This document shows positions 9,638-20,598 of a stretch of DNA of 64,000 nucleotides, in pieces (position 1 is the stretch's first letter; each line of letters starts with the position of its first letter). Origin of the DNA: Humulus lupulus (Eukaryota; Streptophyta; Magnoliopsida; Rosales; Cannabaceae); contig NC_084795.1 in assembly GCF_963169125.1 (NCBI RefSeq), positions 275,600,122 through 275,664,121 on the forward strand, written 5' to 3'. The notes under the pieces were generated by a model. It was not told where the DNA came from, made no database searches, and saw only the letters and a list, made by a program, of their open reading frames with translations. The position numbers and the translations under genes are program-made.

Positions 9638-11927
9638 TGTAACGCCCTAGATAGCCAAGACAGTTACACTGTGTACTTCTAAAGGTGCAGGACTTGTTAG
9701 TCAAGTCATTACTTTGAAAACGTGTCACTAGACATGTAAAAGCTAAGGTTAAAAAGGTTTTGGTCTCCCGTATATTTAAACTGTAGTAAACATGGGATCC
9801 CGTATGAAAACAAAGTTAGAACAAGTTTACAGACTCCCAAAAATACATGAATATCAACTAGCCATACTAAGGCAAAACAGACAGTCTTTAGGTTCCATGT
9901 CCTTGCTTAGATCTCAACCGTGGCGGCCAAGCACCTGGCTATGTACATTCAGTTTGCTGAGCTCTCCAGTCAGGGCTGACCTAATTTGCCCTTGCCTTTA
10001 CCTGCACCACGTAGCACCCGTGAGCCAAGGCCCAGCAAGAAAACATCATAAACAACTCAAACAATAATAACAGACAAATAGTTCAATATACATGTATTCC
10101 CATCGGATAATCCTCAACAGGTATTCAGCACATATACAATCCAATTCAAGATACATTCTACCACATATAATACTCATTTCACATAATATTCAGGGCCGAC
10201 GACTTAGGCCGCACCCTCTGTTTAACCCACTGACTCCGGCCCGCTTAAACCGAGCTCAGTGCATAATAAGCTGTCCTCGGCTACCAGTGGCCGAGCCGTG
10301 CCCTGTGCGCCGGTGTAACCCTTGGCACCCTTAGGCTGTTGGTTCACCATATGGCTTGCATGGCATAATACCATCTTTTCAAGCATTTACAATAGGGAGC
10401 CCTTAGTCCCGTCACATATATTCAACCAGGTGCAGTTTTCTTACCTTTAGTCTGTTCAGTTATTAAGTTACGAGCAACGTCTCTCAAGCACGATCCGTTC
10501 CCGAGCCTAAGTCTTTATCACCTAGTCACAACCAAAGTATAGGGTTCCATTAATACTCCAATATAGGTTTCCAATTACAAAACTAACTCCCGAGATTCCA
10601 AATTCCACAATGCACGGTGGTGAAACCAAACCCGAGCCCACTAGACCACATTCCCGTGCTTAAACCCTCAAAAACTCATGCCTGCAACCAAGGGCTGCGG
10701 CCCCTGAAGCCTAGTCGCGGCCCTTCCCCAAAACAGAACCAACACCCTTGCTGAACCACACACGCGCCGCGACCCTTGCCTTGGGCGCCGCGGCGCTCTC
10801 CCTTGGCCGGGCCTTCTTGGCTCTTTTGCATGCTAGGGCCGCAGTGCTCTAGAACAGAGCCGCGGCCCTCCCCTTTGAACCCAGAATTTACACCATTTCT
10901 AAGTCTGAAACCTCACCTAAAACCATCCCAAAGTTCCCCAACTTCTAACCAATTAATCCCAACTCCTTTAGCATGATCTAAACAACATAATTCCACAGAA
11001 AACACAGCCTAGCACACACTAATCCTCTCTTTTCAATTTCTGAAACTCAAGAGTTAAAACTACTCAAACCAGCCATTCAAACCCAATTTAAGACCTCTAA
11101 ACCATGAGTTGAAGCTTACCTTTGCTGTTGAATCACTTCACCAAGCCATAGCCAAGCTAAGTTCCCAAATTTCCTTCTTAATTCTGCCTTAGAACATCAA
11201 AACCATATTTGTTTCAACACTTAACCAAAACCCAGCTAGAACTCAGAATTCAACCACATAAAAGAAGATCAGATGCTTACCTTAAACCCTATTTTAGTTC
11301 TTGATTTACTTCTGAGCTAAACCTCCTAATCCTCACCACCAATCTCGGAAATTCCAGCTTGTTCCCCTATTTTCTGTGTTTTCTTTCCTTTGTTTTCCCT
11401 TGAGCGTGAGAGAGAGCTGAGACAAAAGTGTTTAGTCGGTTTGTGTTTTTCTTCTAAAAGTTTCCTTTTGTCTAACTTACCTGTTAAGTTAATCCCGAGG
11501 CTCAGGGTGTCGGAACCGTCCCCGAGGCCAAAATAATAAAATCCCCCAATATTCCCGCCTAGACATCCTAACCTCAAATATATCTCCATATATTTATTTT
11601 CATATCCCGATAGTCCAAATCACTACCCGCTATCTAAAAGTACCCCTGACTTATCCAAAGTCATATCTTAAGCCCCGTTGTGACTTTTCCCACTATCTGA
11701 CCCTAAAATCGTCTTGAGTCGTGCTCAGCGAACCTGTCCACATAATAATGTGGTTCTCACATATATCACATATTTATTTCATATCACATTACCACATAAT
11801 ACCATCAATTATCATATAAACTTTAATAAGCATATAATTACTCATTTAATCACAATTATTCCACTAATGCCCTCCTGGCACACTAATCAAGGCCCTTAAG
11901 CCTTATTAGCGAGTTTGGGTCATTACA
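9638..11927 (-). repeat. 3' LTR of element B (left copy)
   Basis: 2,290 bp, very similar to the right copy (2,303 bp); one visible difference is the loss of about 13 bases near 9768 (compare 17005-17022). It includes a GC-rich block with GCGCCGCGGC-like words (about 10690-10870). Two open frames (9792-10067 and 10092-10334) recur in the other LTR, but I take them as chance frames in repeated DNA. Confidence 0.95.
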
Positions 11928-11930
11928 ACT

Positions 11931-11940
11931 ATCCCCTCCT
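11931..11940 (-). other. Polypurine tract of element B
   Basis: On the minus strand AGGAGGGGAT lies three bases before the 3' LTR. It is the expected primer for plus-strand DNA synthesis. The same tract, with small changes, sits beside the 3' LTR of element D (31212) and of the split LTR (27423). Confidence 0.85.
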
Positions 11941-11943
11941 AAT

Positions 11944-13262
11944 GAGAATTTCGTCCTCGAAATTTTCCTGAATAACTCGGGATACTGATCCCGCATCGCC
12001 GTCTCTAGCTCCCAGGTCGCTTCTTCAACCTTGCTATTCCTCCATAATACTTTCACTAATGGAATCGTCTTATTCCGCAGAACTTTATCCTTCCGATCCA
12101 AAATCTAAACTGGTCTCTCCTCATAGGACAAGTCTGTCTGTAGCTCTAAATCTTCATATCTCAACACATGTGTTGTATCAGAAACATACTTCCGCAACAT
12201 AGAGACATGGAACACGTTATGAACTCCTGATAAGGACGGTGGCAAGGCCAGCCTATAAGCCACCCGCCCAACCCTCTCTAGAATCTCAAAGGGTCCAACG
12301 AACCGAGGGCTCAGCTTGCCCTTCACTCCAAATCTCCTCACACCCCTCAACGGTGAAACTCGCAGAAACACGTGGTCCCCAACCTGGAACTCCACGTTTC
12401 TACGCTTAAGATTAGCGTAGCTCTTCTGTCTACTCTGCGAGGCAAGCATCCTAGATCGAATCTTCTCAATTGCCTCATTAGTCTTCTGAACCATATCTGG
12501 CCCTAAATATCTTCTCTCACCCATCTCATCCCAGTGAATGGGCGATCTGCACCTCCTTCCATATAACATCTCGTAAGGAGCCACTCCAATCGTGGACTGG
12601 TAACTGTTGTTATATGAAAACTCGATCAATGGAAGATACTTACTCCACGAACCCTTAAAATCAATCACACATGCCCTAAGCATGTCCTCCAGTATCTGAA
12701 TCGTCCTCTCAGACTGTCCATCAGTCTGAGGATGAAAAGTTGTGCTAAACTTCAACTGAGTCCCCATGGCTCTCTACAGAGCCCCCCAGAACTTGGAGGT
12801 AAAGATAGGGTCTCGATCAGATACTATAGACTTTGGAACCCCATGGAGACGAACTATCTCCCTCACATACAGCTCTGCATACTATTCCACTGTATAAGTC
12901 GACCTCACTGGTAGAAAATGAGCTGACTTGGTGTACCTGTCCACTATCACCCACACCGAGTCATGAAGTCCAACTGTCCTGGGTAATCCTCCCATGAAAT
13001 CCATCGTAATATCCTCCCACTTCCACTCTGGGATTCCCAAAGGCTGCAGCAATCCCGCTGGTCGCTGATGCTCAGCCTTAACCTGCTGACAGGTTGAACA
13101 TCTAGATACATACTCAAATACATCCTTCTTCATCCCAGGCCACCAGTATAATGTCTGTAAATCTTGATACATCTTTATGGTACTCGGATGAAGTGAATAC
13201 GGCGTAGTGTGGGATTCATCCAATATCTCATGATTAATCCCCTCATTCACCGGAACACATAT
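11944..13262 (-). pseudogene. Element B integrase and chromodomain, broken by stops
   Basis: Integrase inserts the cDNA; the terminal chromodomain is thought to steer insertion to marked chromatin. In order on the minus strand: zinc finger ending in CSTCQQVKAEH (about 13080-13220), catalytic core with Asp in DITMDFMGGL, Asp in VSDRDPIF and Glu in DGQSERTIQ, a GPF module (RFVGPFEIL) and a tail EEATWELE..MRDQYPELF typical of chromovirus chromodomains. In-frame stops lie at about 12892 (after YTVE), 12768 (before RAMGTQ) and 13264 (before ICVPV). Element D has Gln, Gln and Arg at these positions, so each is explained by one C-to-T change. Confidence 0.92.
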
Positions 13263-13264
13263 TC

Positions 13265-15328
13265 ATCCCTGATAACGGAGCAAACATGTCTCTGAAACTG
13301 AATAATCCTTAGCTGTCCCCGCTAAGGCATGCTGCCTACTGTCTTGCAACTGCACATTTGTCATCTGACCCTCTTTGACCGGCTCCAACAGGATCGAATG
13401 CAAAGTGATATTGGCTAACTGACCCACCACCAGTTCTATCTTTGCCCTGACCATCTCATCAGCCAATTCTCTTGAGATCTGAGTAGAACTATACAACTGT
13501 CCTGGGCCCCTCCGGCTCAACGCATCTGCCACCACGTTGGCTTTTCCAGGATGGTAAAGGATATCACAGTCATAATCCTTAACCAACTCCAACCAACGTC
13601 TCTGTCTCATATTCAGATCCTTCTGGGTGAAGAGATACTTGAGACTCTTATGATCGGTGTAGATCTCGTACTTCCCTCCTTATAGATAATGACGCCATAC
13701 CTTCAATGCAAACACCACCACCGCTAACTCCAAATCATGAGTCGGATACCTCTGCTCATACTCTTTCAGCTGTCGAGATGCATAGGCTATAACTTTCTCG
13801 TTCTGCATCAGCACACAGCCTAAACCCAACCTCGATGCATCACAGTAAACCACAAACTTCCCTTCCTCCGAAGGAAGACTCAACAAGGCACAGAGATAAG
13901 CCGGCGCTTCAACTCCTGGAAGCTGTTCTCACACTTCTCTAACCAAATGAACTTCTGATTCTTTCTTGTCAATTCTATCATCGGTGAAGAAATCTTCGAG
14001 AACCCCTCAACAAACTGCCTGTAGTAACCAGCCAACCCAAGGAAACTCCGCACCTCCGAGGCATTCCTCGGCCTCGACCAATCCCTAACTGCTTCTATCT
14101 TGGACGGATCCACCTTAATCCCTTCAGCCCCAACTATATGTCCAAGGAAAGTCACTTCTGGCAACCAGAACTCACACTTCTTAAACTTGGCGGACAACTG
14201 ATGCTCCCTCAACCTCTGCAAAACCTGCCGGAGATGTTGTTCATGCTCTCCCTTCAAACTAGAGTATACCAAAATGTCGTCGATGAAGACAATAACAAAC
14301 TGGTCCAAAAAGTCCTTGAATACCCTGTTCATCAAATCCATGAAAGCTGCTGGGGCATTGGTCAGACCAAAAGACATGACCAAGAACTCATAATGCCCAT
14401 AACGTGTCCGGAAGGCCGTCTTCGGTATATCCTTATCCTTGATCCTCAGCTGGTGATAACCAGATCGAAGATCAATCTTTGAGAGCACCGTCTTACCCTG
14501 CAACTGATCGAACAAGTCATCAATCCTTGGTAGAGGGTACTTATTCTTAATAGTTAACTTGTCCAATTCTCTGTAATCGATGCACATCCTCAGAGCCCCG
14601 TCCTTCTTCTTAACAAACAGTATCGGTGCGCCCCATGGAGAGTAGCTAGGCCTGATAAACCCTAAATGTAGAAGTTCTTGCAACTGTATCTTCAACTCTT
14701 TCAGTTCTGCTGGTGCCATCTTGTACGGTGTCCTTGATACTGGTTCTATCCCTGGTGCTAACTCAATCTCAAACTGTATCTCCCTACGCGGCGGCAACCC
14801 TGGTAAATCCTCAGGGAAGACATCCAAAAACTCACACACCAATCTAGTCTCTCCCGGCCCTGCCAGCATAACTCTGGTGGTATCCACCACACTAGCAAGA
14901 AAACCTATGCATCCCCCCTGCAGCAAGTCCCTGGCTCTCAATGCTGAAATCATAGGTACACGAGGTCCAGACACCGCACCCACAAAGACAAAAGGGTCCT
15001 CGCCCTCAGGCTCAAAGGTAACCATCTTCTTCCTACAATCAATCATAGCCCCATACCTAGCCAGCCAATCCATTCCTAGAATCATATCAAAGTCTCCCAA
15101 ATCTAATTCAATCAAATCCATTGAGAGTTCCCTACCATCAACCATCACTGGCAGTGCCCTAATCCACCTCCTAGAGACTACCAGCTCCCCTGTAGGCAAC
15201 AAAGTCCCAAACCCCGCAGTCTGATACTCACTAGGTCTACACAGTCTATCAATCACTCTACTAGAAACAAAAGAATGTGTAGCACCAGAATCAATCAATA
15301 CTATAAAAGGAAAGCCAGCATTAGAAAG
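13265..15328 (-). pseudogene. Element B protease, reverse transcriptase and RNase H
   Basis: The protease has an intact active site [10 protein letters not shown] (about 15260-15300) and the companion MILGMDWL motif. RT follows from MAPAELKEL, with [14 protein letters not shown] and the catalytic FIDDILVYS (about 14265-14290) intact. RNase H has [10 protein letters not shown] and HDLELA. A one-base frameshift lies at about 13880-13886, just before the RNase H block, and a TAA replaces the Tyr that element D has in HYLYGEK. The 472-codon open block covers protease plus RT, so this copy is only lightly damaged. Confidence 0.93.
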
Positions 15329-16504
15329 TTAACCTGTCACTACTGAGGGACTAGCCTCAGCCTCCGCCTGAGTCAAGGTGATTACTCGAGCTGGAGTCAA
15401 GCTATCCACCTTTTCCGCTTCACCTTTCTTCACGGTTGGGCAGTCTTTCCTGAGATGCCCCACTGCCCCACATACAAAACATGCCTTGGCCCGGCACTCG
15501 CCCATATGGCGTCTTCTACACCTCGGGCACTCTGGATAGGTCCGCCATGTCTCACCGCCACCCTGATGGCCACCCTGACCACCCCGACCCCTCCTATCAG
15601 GACCAGGAGCGGCCAAAGTGTCAGGAGTCTTCCTCTTGAAGTCGCGGGGGCCTTCGCCCCTACCTGCCCCTGTAAAAGGAGGAACCGCCCTGCGACCCTC
15701 ACGCCTCACTGCGCTCTCCTTCCATATCTTATTCTCTGCTTCTTCAGCGGTAAGAGCCCTCTCAACGGCCTGGGCATAAGTGGTTCCTCCAGGTACCGTT
15801 GTGATCCTAACATCCCGGGCTATCATAGTATTAAGCCCCCTGATAAAACGATCTTGCCTAGCACCATCAGTAGGCACAAGATCTAGTGCAAATTTCGCAA
15901 GCCTATCAAATTTCAAGGCATATTAAGTAACAGTCATACTGCCCTGTACCAAACTCACAAACTCATTGACCTTTGCTGCCCTAACAGCAACATTGTAATA
16001 CTTCTGGCCAAACAAATCCTTGAAACCTTCCCAACTTAGGGTAGTAACATCCCTGGTCTGTGATGCCACCCCCCACCAAATACGGGCATCCTCCCTCAAC
16101 ATATAAGTGGCACAGGCCACTCTATCATACCCCTCAATTCTCATGAAATCCAGAATTACTGTAATCATAGTTAGCCACTACTCGGCTTTCAACGGATCCG
16201 GTCCACCCTCGAAAACTGGGGGTTGCTGCTTCCTGAACCGCTCATATAACGGTTCCCATTTGTTAACAACCTCCCCAGGCTGCACAGCTGGTACCACTGC
16301 AGGTGGTAAAGCAGGGGCAGCACTCCCTGATGGAGCCTGCTGCTGCAGAATACGAATCAGCTCGTCTTGACTATGTAATCGAGCCTGCATCTCTGCCATT
16401 AACTGCTGCATGTTCTCAGGGACTGGCGGGGGAATCTGGCCCTGATCGTCACTACCGGTCCCGGACCTAGTGCCGGCTAGTCGTGCGGATTTTCTCAGAC
16501 GCAT
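15329..16504 (-). pseudogene. Element B gag
   Basis: Gag forms the particle and binds RNA. I start it at the Met of MRLRKSARLAG (16504), because element D has the aligned MPRQSARLRG. The capsid block contains WEPLYERFRKQ and DARIWWGVA. The zinc knuckle CFVCGAVGHLRKDC (about 15430-15480) is a perfect C-x2-C-x4-H-x4-C. Stops lie at about 16175 (expected Gln), 15921 (expected Glu) and 15329 (expected Gln at the gag-protease border). Since D reads through that last position, gag and pol were one frame, not a programmed shift. Confidence 0.9.
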
Positions 16505-16860
16505 AGCTATCCAAGTCAATCTGCAAATAACGACTCGGCGGTCAGACCATGATGACAGGGTAAAAACTTCTCCAAAACTCATCAATAGAACATAATCAAT
16601 CACAGGTAACCAACACATATAAGCATCCATGCACCATAAACAATTAACCATCCTTATAAACACACATATACAGTCAAGGGCCAGGCCCTATCAGTATCTC
16701 ATGCTTCCTAGCAATTCAGTGAATAGCAACATACATAGCTCATCTCAGGCACGTAAGCACATAAGCACACATATACACATCACCAAACCCTGACTTGAGC
16801 CTGTCTCCAGTAGCGAATGTACATGCCCAAGCTGTCTTCAGGAACCCACAAACCTAGGAC
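16505..16860 (-). other. Leader of element B
   Basis: Untranslated stretch between the primer-binding site and gag. I see no gene in it. An open frame reaches upstream of the chosen gag start to 16663, but the added residues have no counterpart in D. Confidence 0.7.
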
Positions 16861-16874
16861 GCTCTGATACCAAG
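16861..16874 (-). other. Primer-binding site of element B
   Basis: On the minus strand CTTGGTATCAGAGC starts just inside the 5' LTR. TGGTATCAGAGC is complementary to the initiator methionine tRNA 3' end, the usual primer for plant chromoviruses. Confidence 0.93.
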
Positions 16875-16875
16875 T

Positions 16876-19178
16876 TGTAACGCCATGGATAGCCAAGACC
16901 GTTACACTATGTACTTATAAATGTGCAGGACTTGCTAGTCAAGTCATTAATTTGAAAACGTGTCACTAGACATGTAAAAGCTAAGGTTAAAATGGTTTTG
17001 GTCTCAAACGACTCATTTCATATATTTAAACTGTAGTAAACATGGGATCCCGTATGAAAACAAAATTAGAACAAGTTTACAAACTCCCAAAAATACATGA
17101 ATATCAACTAGCCATACTAAGGCAAAACAGACAGTCTTTAGGTTCCATGTCCTTGCTTAGATCTCAACCGTGGCGGCCGAGCACCTGGCTATGTACATTC
17201 AGTTTGCTGAGCTCTCCAGTCAGGGCTGACCTAATTTGCCCTTGCCTTTACCTGCACCACGTAGCACCCGTGAGCCAAGGCCCAGCAAGAAAACATCATA
17301 AACAACTCAAACAATAATAACAGACAAATAGTTCAATATACATGTATTCCCATCGGATAATCCTCAACAGGTATTCAGCACATATACAATCCAATTCAAG
17401 ATACATTCTACCACATATAATACTCATTTCACATAATATTCAGGGCCGACGACTTAGGCCGCACCCTCTGTTTAACCCACTGACTCCGGCCCGCTTAAAC
17501 CGAGCTCAGTGCATAATAAGCTGTCCTCAGCTACCAGTGGCCGAGCCGCGCCCTGTGCGCCGGTGTAACCCTTGGCACCCTTAGGCTGTTGGTTCACCAT
17601 ATGGCTTGCATGGCATAATACCATCTTTTCAAGCATTTACAATAGGGAGCCCTTAGTCCCGTCACATATATTCAACCAGGTGCAGTTTTCTTACCTTTAG
17701 TCTGTGCAGTTATTAAGTTACGAGCAATGTCTCTCAAGCACGATCTGTTCCCGAGCCTAAGTCTTTATCACCTAGTCACAACCAAAGTATAGGGTTCCAT
17801 TAATACTCCAATATAGGTTTCCAATTACAAAACTAACTCCCGGGATTCCAAATTCCACAAAGCACGGTGGTGAAACCAAACCCGAGCCCACTAGACCACC
17901 TTCCTGTGCTTAAAACCCTCAAAAACTCATGCGTGCAACCAAGGGATGCGGCCCCTGAAGCCTAGCTGCGGCCCTTCCCCAAAACAGAACCAACACCATT
18001 GCTGAACCACACACGCGTCGTGGCCCTTGCCTTGGGTGCCGCGGCGCTCTCCCTTGGCCGAGCCTTCTTGGCTCTTTTGCATGCTAGGGCCGCAGTGCTC
18101 TAGAACATAGACGCGGCCCTCCCCTTCGAACCCAGAATTTACACCATTTCTAAGTCTGAAACCTCACCTAAAACCATCCCAAAGTTCCCCAACTTCTAAC
18201 CAATTAATCCCAACTCCTTTAGCATGATCTAAACAACATAATTCCATAGAAAACACAGCCTAGCACACACTAATCCTCTCTTTTCAATTTCTGAAACTCT
18301 AGAGTTAAAACTACTCAAACTAGCCATTCAAACCCAATTTAAGACCTCTAAACCATGAGTCGAAGCTTACCTTTGCTGTTGAATCACTTCACCAAGCCAT
18401 AGCCAAGCTAAGTTCCCAAATTTCCTTCTTAATTCTGCCTTAGAACATCAAAATCATATTTGTTTCAACACTTAACCAAAACCCAGCTAGAACTCAAAAT
18501 TCAACCACATAAAAGAAGATCAGATGCTTACCTTAAACCCTATTTTAGTTCTTGATTTACTTCTGAGCTAAACCTCCTAATTCTCACCACCAATCTCAGA
18601 AATTCCAGCTTGTTCCCCTGTTTTTTGTGTTTTCTTTCCTTTGTTTTCCCTTGAGCGTGAGAGAGAGTTGAGACAAGAGTGTTTAGTCGGTTTGTGTTTT
18701 TCTTCTAAAAGTTTCCTTTTGTCTAACTTACCTGTTAAGTTAATCCCGAGGCTCGGGGTGCCGGAACCATCCCCGAGGCCAAAATGGTAAAATCCCCCAA
18801 TATTCCCGCCTAGACATCCTAACCTCAAATATATCTCCATATATTTATTTTCATATCTCGATAGTCCAAATCACTACCCGCTATCTAAAAGTACCCCCGA
18901 CTTATCCAAAGTCATATCTTAAGCCCCGTTGTGACTTTTCCCGCTATCTGACCCTAGAATCGTCTTGAGTCGTGCTCAGCGAACCTGTCCACATAATAAT
19001 GTGGTTCTCACATATATCACATATTTATTTCATATCACATTACCACATAATACCATCAACTATCATATAAACTTTAATAAACATATAATTACTCATTTAA
19101 TCACAATTATTCCACTAATGCCCTCCTAGCACACTAATTAAGGCTCTTAAGCCTTATTAGCGATTTTGGGTCGTTACA
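16876..19178 (-). repeat. 5' LTR of element B (right copy)
   Basis: 2,303 bp, TGTAACGCC to GTTACA, near-identical to 9638-11927 by eye with scattered single-base changes, mostly transitions. Followed by the ATGAG duplication. Confidence 0.95.
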
Positions 19179-19183
19179 ATGAG

Positions 19184-19492
19184 ATTCTAATCAAGCCTGG
19201 CTCTTGACTAAATGATTACATGACCCATGAATGTATATATATATATGAATGTGATTATATGATTACCTGCTCTGTGATTATATAAATGTGATATCTTCAT
19301 GCTGGAGTTGAAGGCATGGTGTGAATGTTGAGAGCAAGGATTGTGAATGATGTATGAATGCCATGGGCATGTTTTTAGCACTGCAGTAGTTTGTGATTGT
19401 AGTGTGGTAAGATTGATCCCATGGGGAAAACTCTTGATATGCTCATCATATTTAATGGGTCAAGTTATTGACTGCAGATTCAACCAACAGGT
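19184..19492 (+). other. Leader of element A, second part
   Basis: Continues A after B's target duplication. It is AT-rich, with a short TATATATATATG run near 19230, and reaches the presumed gag start at 19493. No gene seen. Confidence 0.7.
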
Positions 19493-20598
19493 ATGTATCC
19501 AAGGCAGATAATGAGGCCTGATGGTGGCTATACTGAGACTGGGAGTTTCAGCCAGGGGTTGAGTTCTTCATCTCCCCCTCAAAATTTCTAGCAAATGCTT
19601 ACAGATGTGCAATTAAGATTGCAGAGGCAGGAGGAAGAGATTAGGCATTTGAAGCAACAGCGGAATCTATCGGGGAACACCTCTTCCTTTGTTATGCCAG
19701 GAGTAACACCAGTTCTAGCTCAGCCTAGGGTTGAGAGTAGATGGGAATATCTTTGTGGAAAATTCCAGGAGTTTTACCCTCCAGTCTTCAAGGGAGGCCT
19801 ATATCCATTCAAAGCTGAGCAATGGATGGGCATGATCAGTTCCATTCTTGACAGTATGGAACTAGTAGGTCACGATAGGGTAATCTGTGCTACTTATGTG
19901 TTGCGGGATGATGCCCAGACGTGGTGGGAAGTAGTATCCTAGATACGAGATACATTTGTGATGGATTGGAAAGAATTTAGGCAGCTGTTCAATGAAAGGT
20001 ATTAGTGTGATGCGGCCCAGACTACTAAGATGAATGAGTTTATGAACCTGATTCAGGGCAATGCAATAGTAACCGAGTATGTTAACAAATTTGATGGATT
20101 GGTTGAGTTTTCTTTTGACATGGTATCCACAGATGTAACTCGGAAGGAAAAGTTTATCCAAGGATTGAATTCCAAGATAGCTAAGGGCGTTAGAATTGCC
20201 CCAGTGCATGAAACCTCCACCTACGCTCAGGTGGTAAGGGAGGCTCTTATTGTTGAGAGCATAAGAAATGAGAAGAAGAGTGTCAGAGAGCGAGGAGCTC
20301 AGGCAGTGATACCTCCATTTATTGGAGCGAGCAAGAAAAGATCTAGATGACTTATCCAAAATGCGCCCAGTGTAAGAGACATCATCTGGGAGAATACCGA
20401 GCAAAGGCATGTTACTTTTGTGGAATGGTGGGGAATTTCATGAGGGATTGCCCAAGGCAAGGAGCGGATGAGCAAAAGAGGATGGACAGCTTGACTCCAG
20501 CTCGAGTGTTCATTTTGAGGCAATCAGAGACTGAGACTGAGGTTGGTTCCTCAGGGATGGCAGGTCAGCTTTCTAATTCTCATTTTGTATCGTGCTGA
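19493..20598 (+). pseudogene. Element A gag, decayed
   Basis: Probable start MYPRQIMRPDGG at 19493, interrupted by TAG at 19589 where Gln would fit. A readable block with a coiled-coil-like QRQEEEIRHLKQQ and the capsid motif WEYLCGKFQEFYPPVF..PFKAEQWM follows from 19595. Further stops fall at 19940 (TAG, Gln expected) and 20002. The zinc knuckle region reads CYFCGMVGNFMRDC; the invariant His is Asn, so zinc binding would be lost. It aligns throughout with gag of B and D (for example ATYVLRDDAQTWW). Confidence 0.88.

Larger units (their letters stand above)
9638..19178 (-). mobile_element. Element B: complete chromovirus-type Ty3/gypsy retrotransposon, minus strand
   Basis: Two LTRs (9638-11927 and 16876-19178) start TGTAACGCC and end TTACA, flanked by a perfect 5-bp duplication ATGAG (9633-9637, 19179-19183). 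The polypurine tract lies beside the left LTR and the primer-binding site beside the right LTR, so it reads leftwards. Order is gag, protease, RT, RNase H, integrase, C-terminal chromodomain, all originally in one frame. It was inserted into the leader of element A. Long LTRs and the [17 protein letters not shown] text suggest the Tekay/Del clade. A few stops and a frameshift make it non-coding today. Confidence 0.95.

Noticed and set aside
9792..10334. Two open frames of 91 and 80 codons repeated in both LTRs of element B (also 17042-17584)
   Set aside because: They recur only because the LTRs are copies. No domain, and the right half overlaps ordinary LTR text; there is no sign of selection that I can see.
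13880..13890. Programmed frameshift before RNase H in element B
   Set aside because: Element D is in frame across this point and no slippery heptamer is evident.
15329..15331. Stop between gag and protease of element B as a programmed readthrough site
   Set aside because: Element D has Gln there with continuous gag-protease; a CAA to TAA change is enough.
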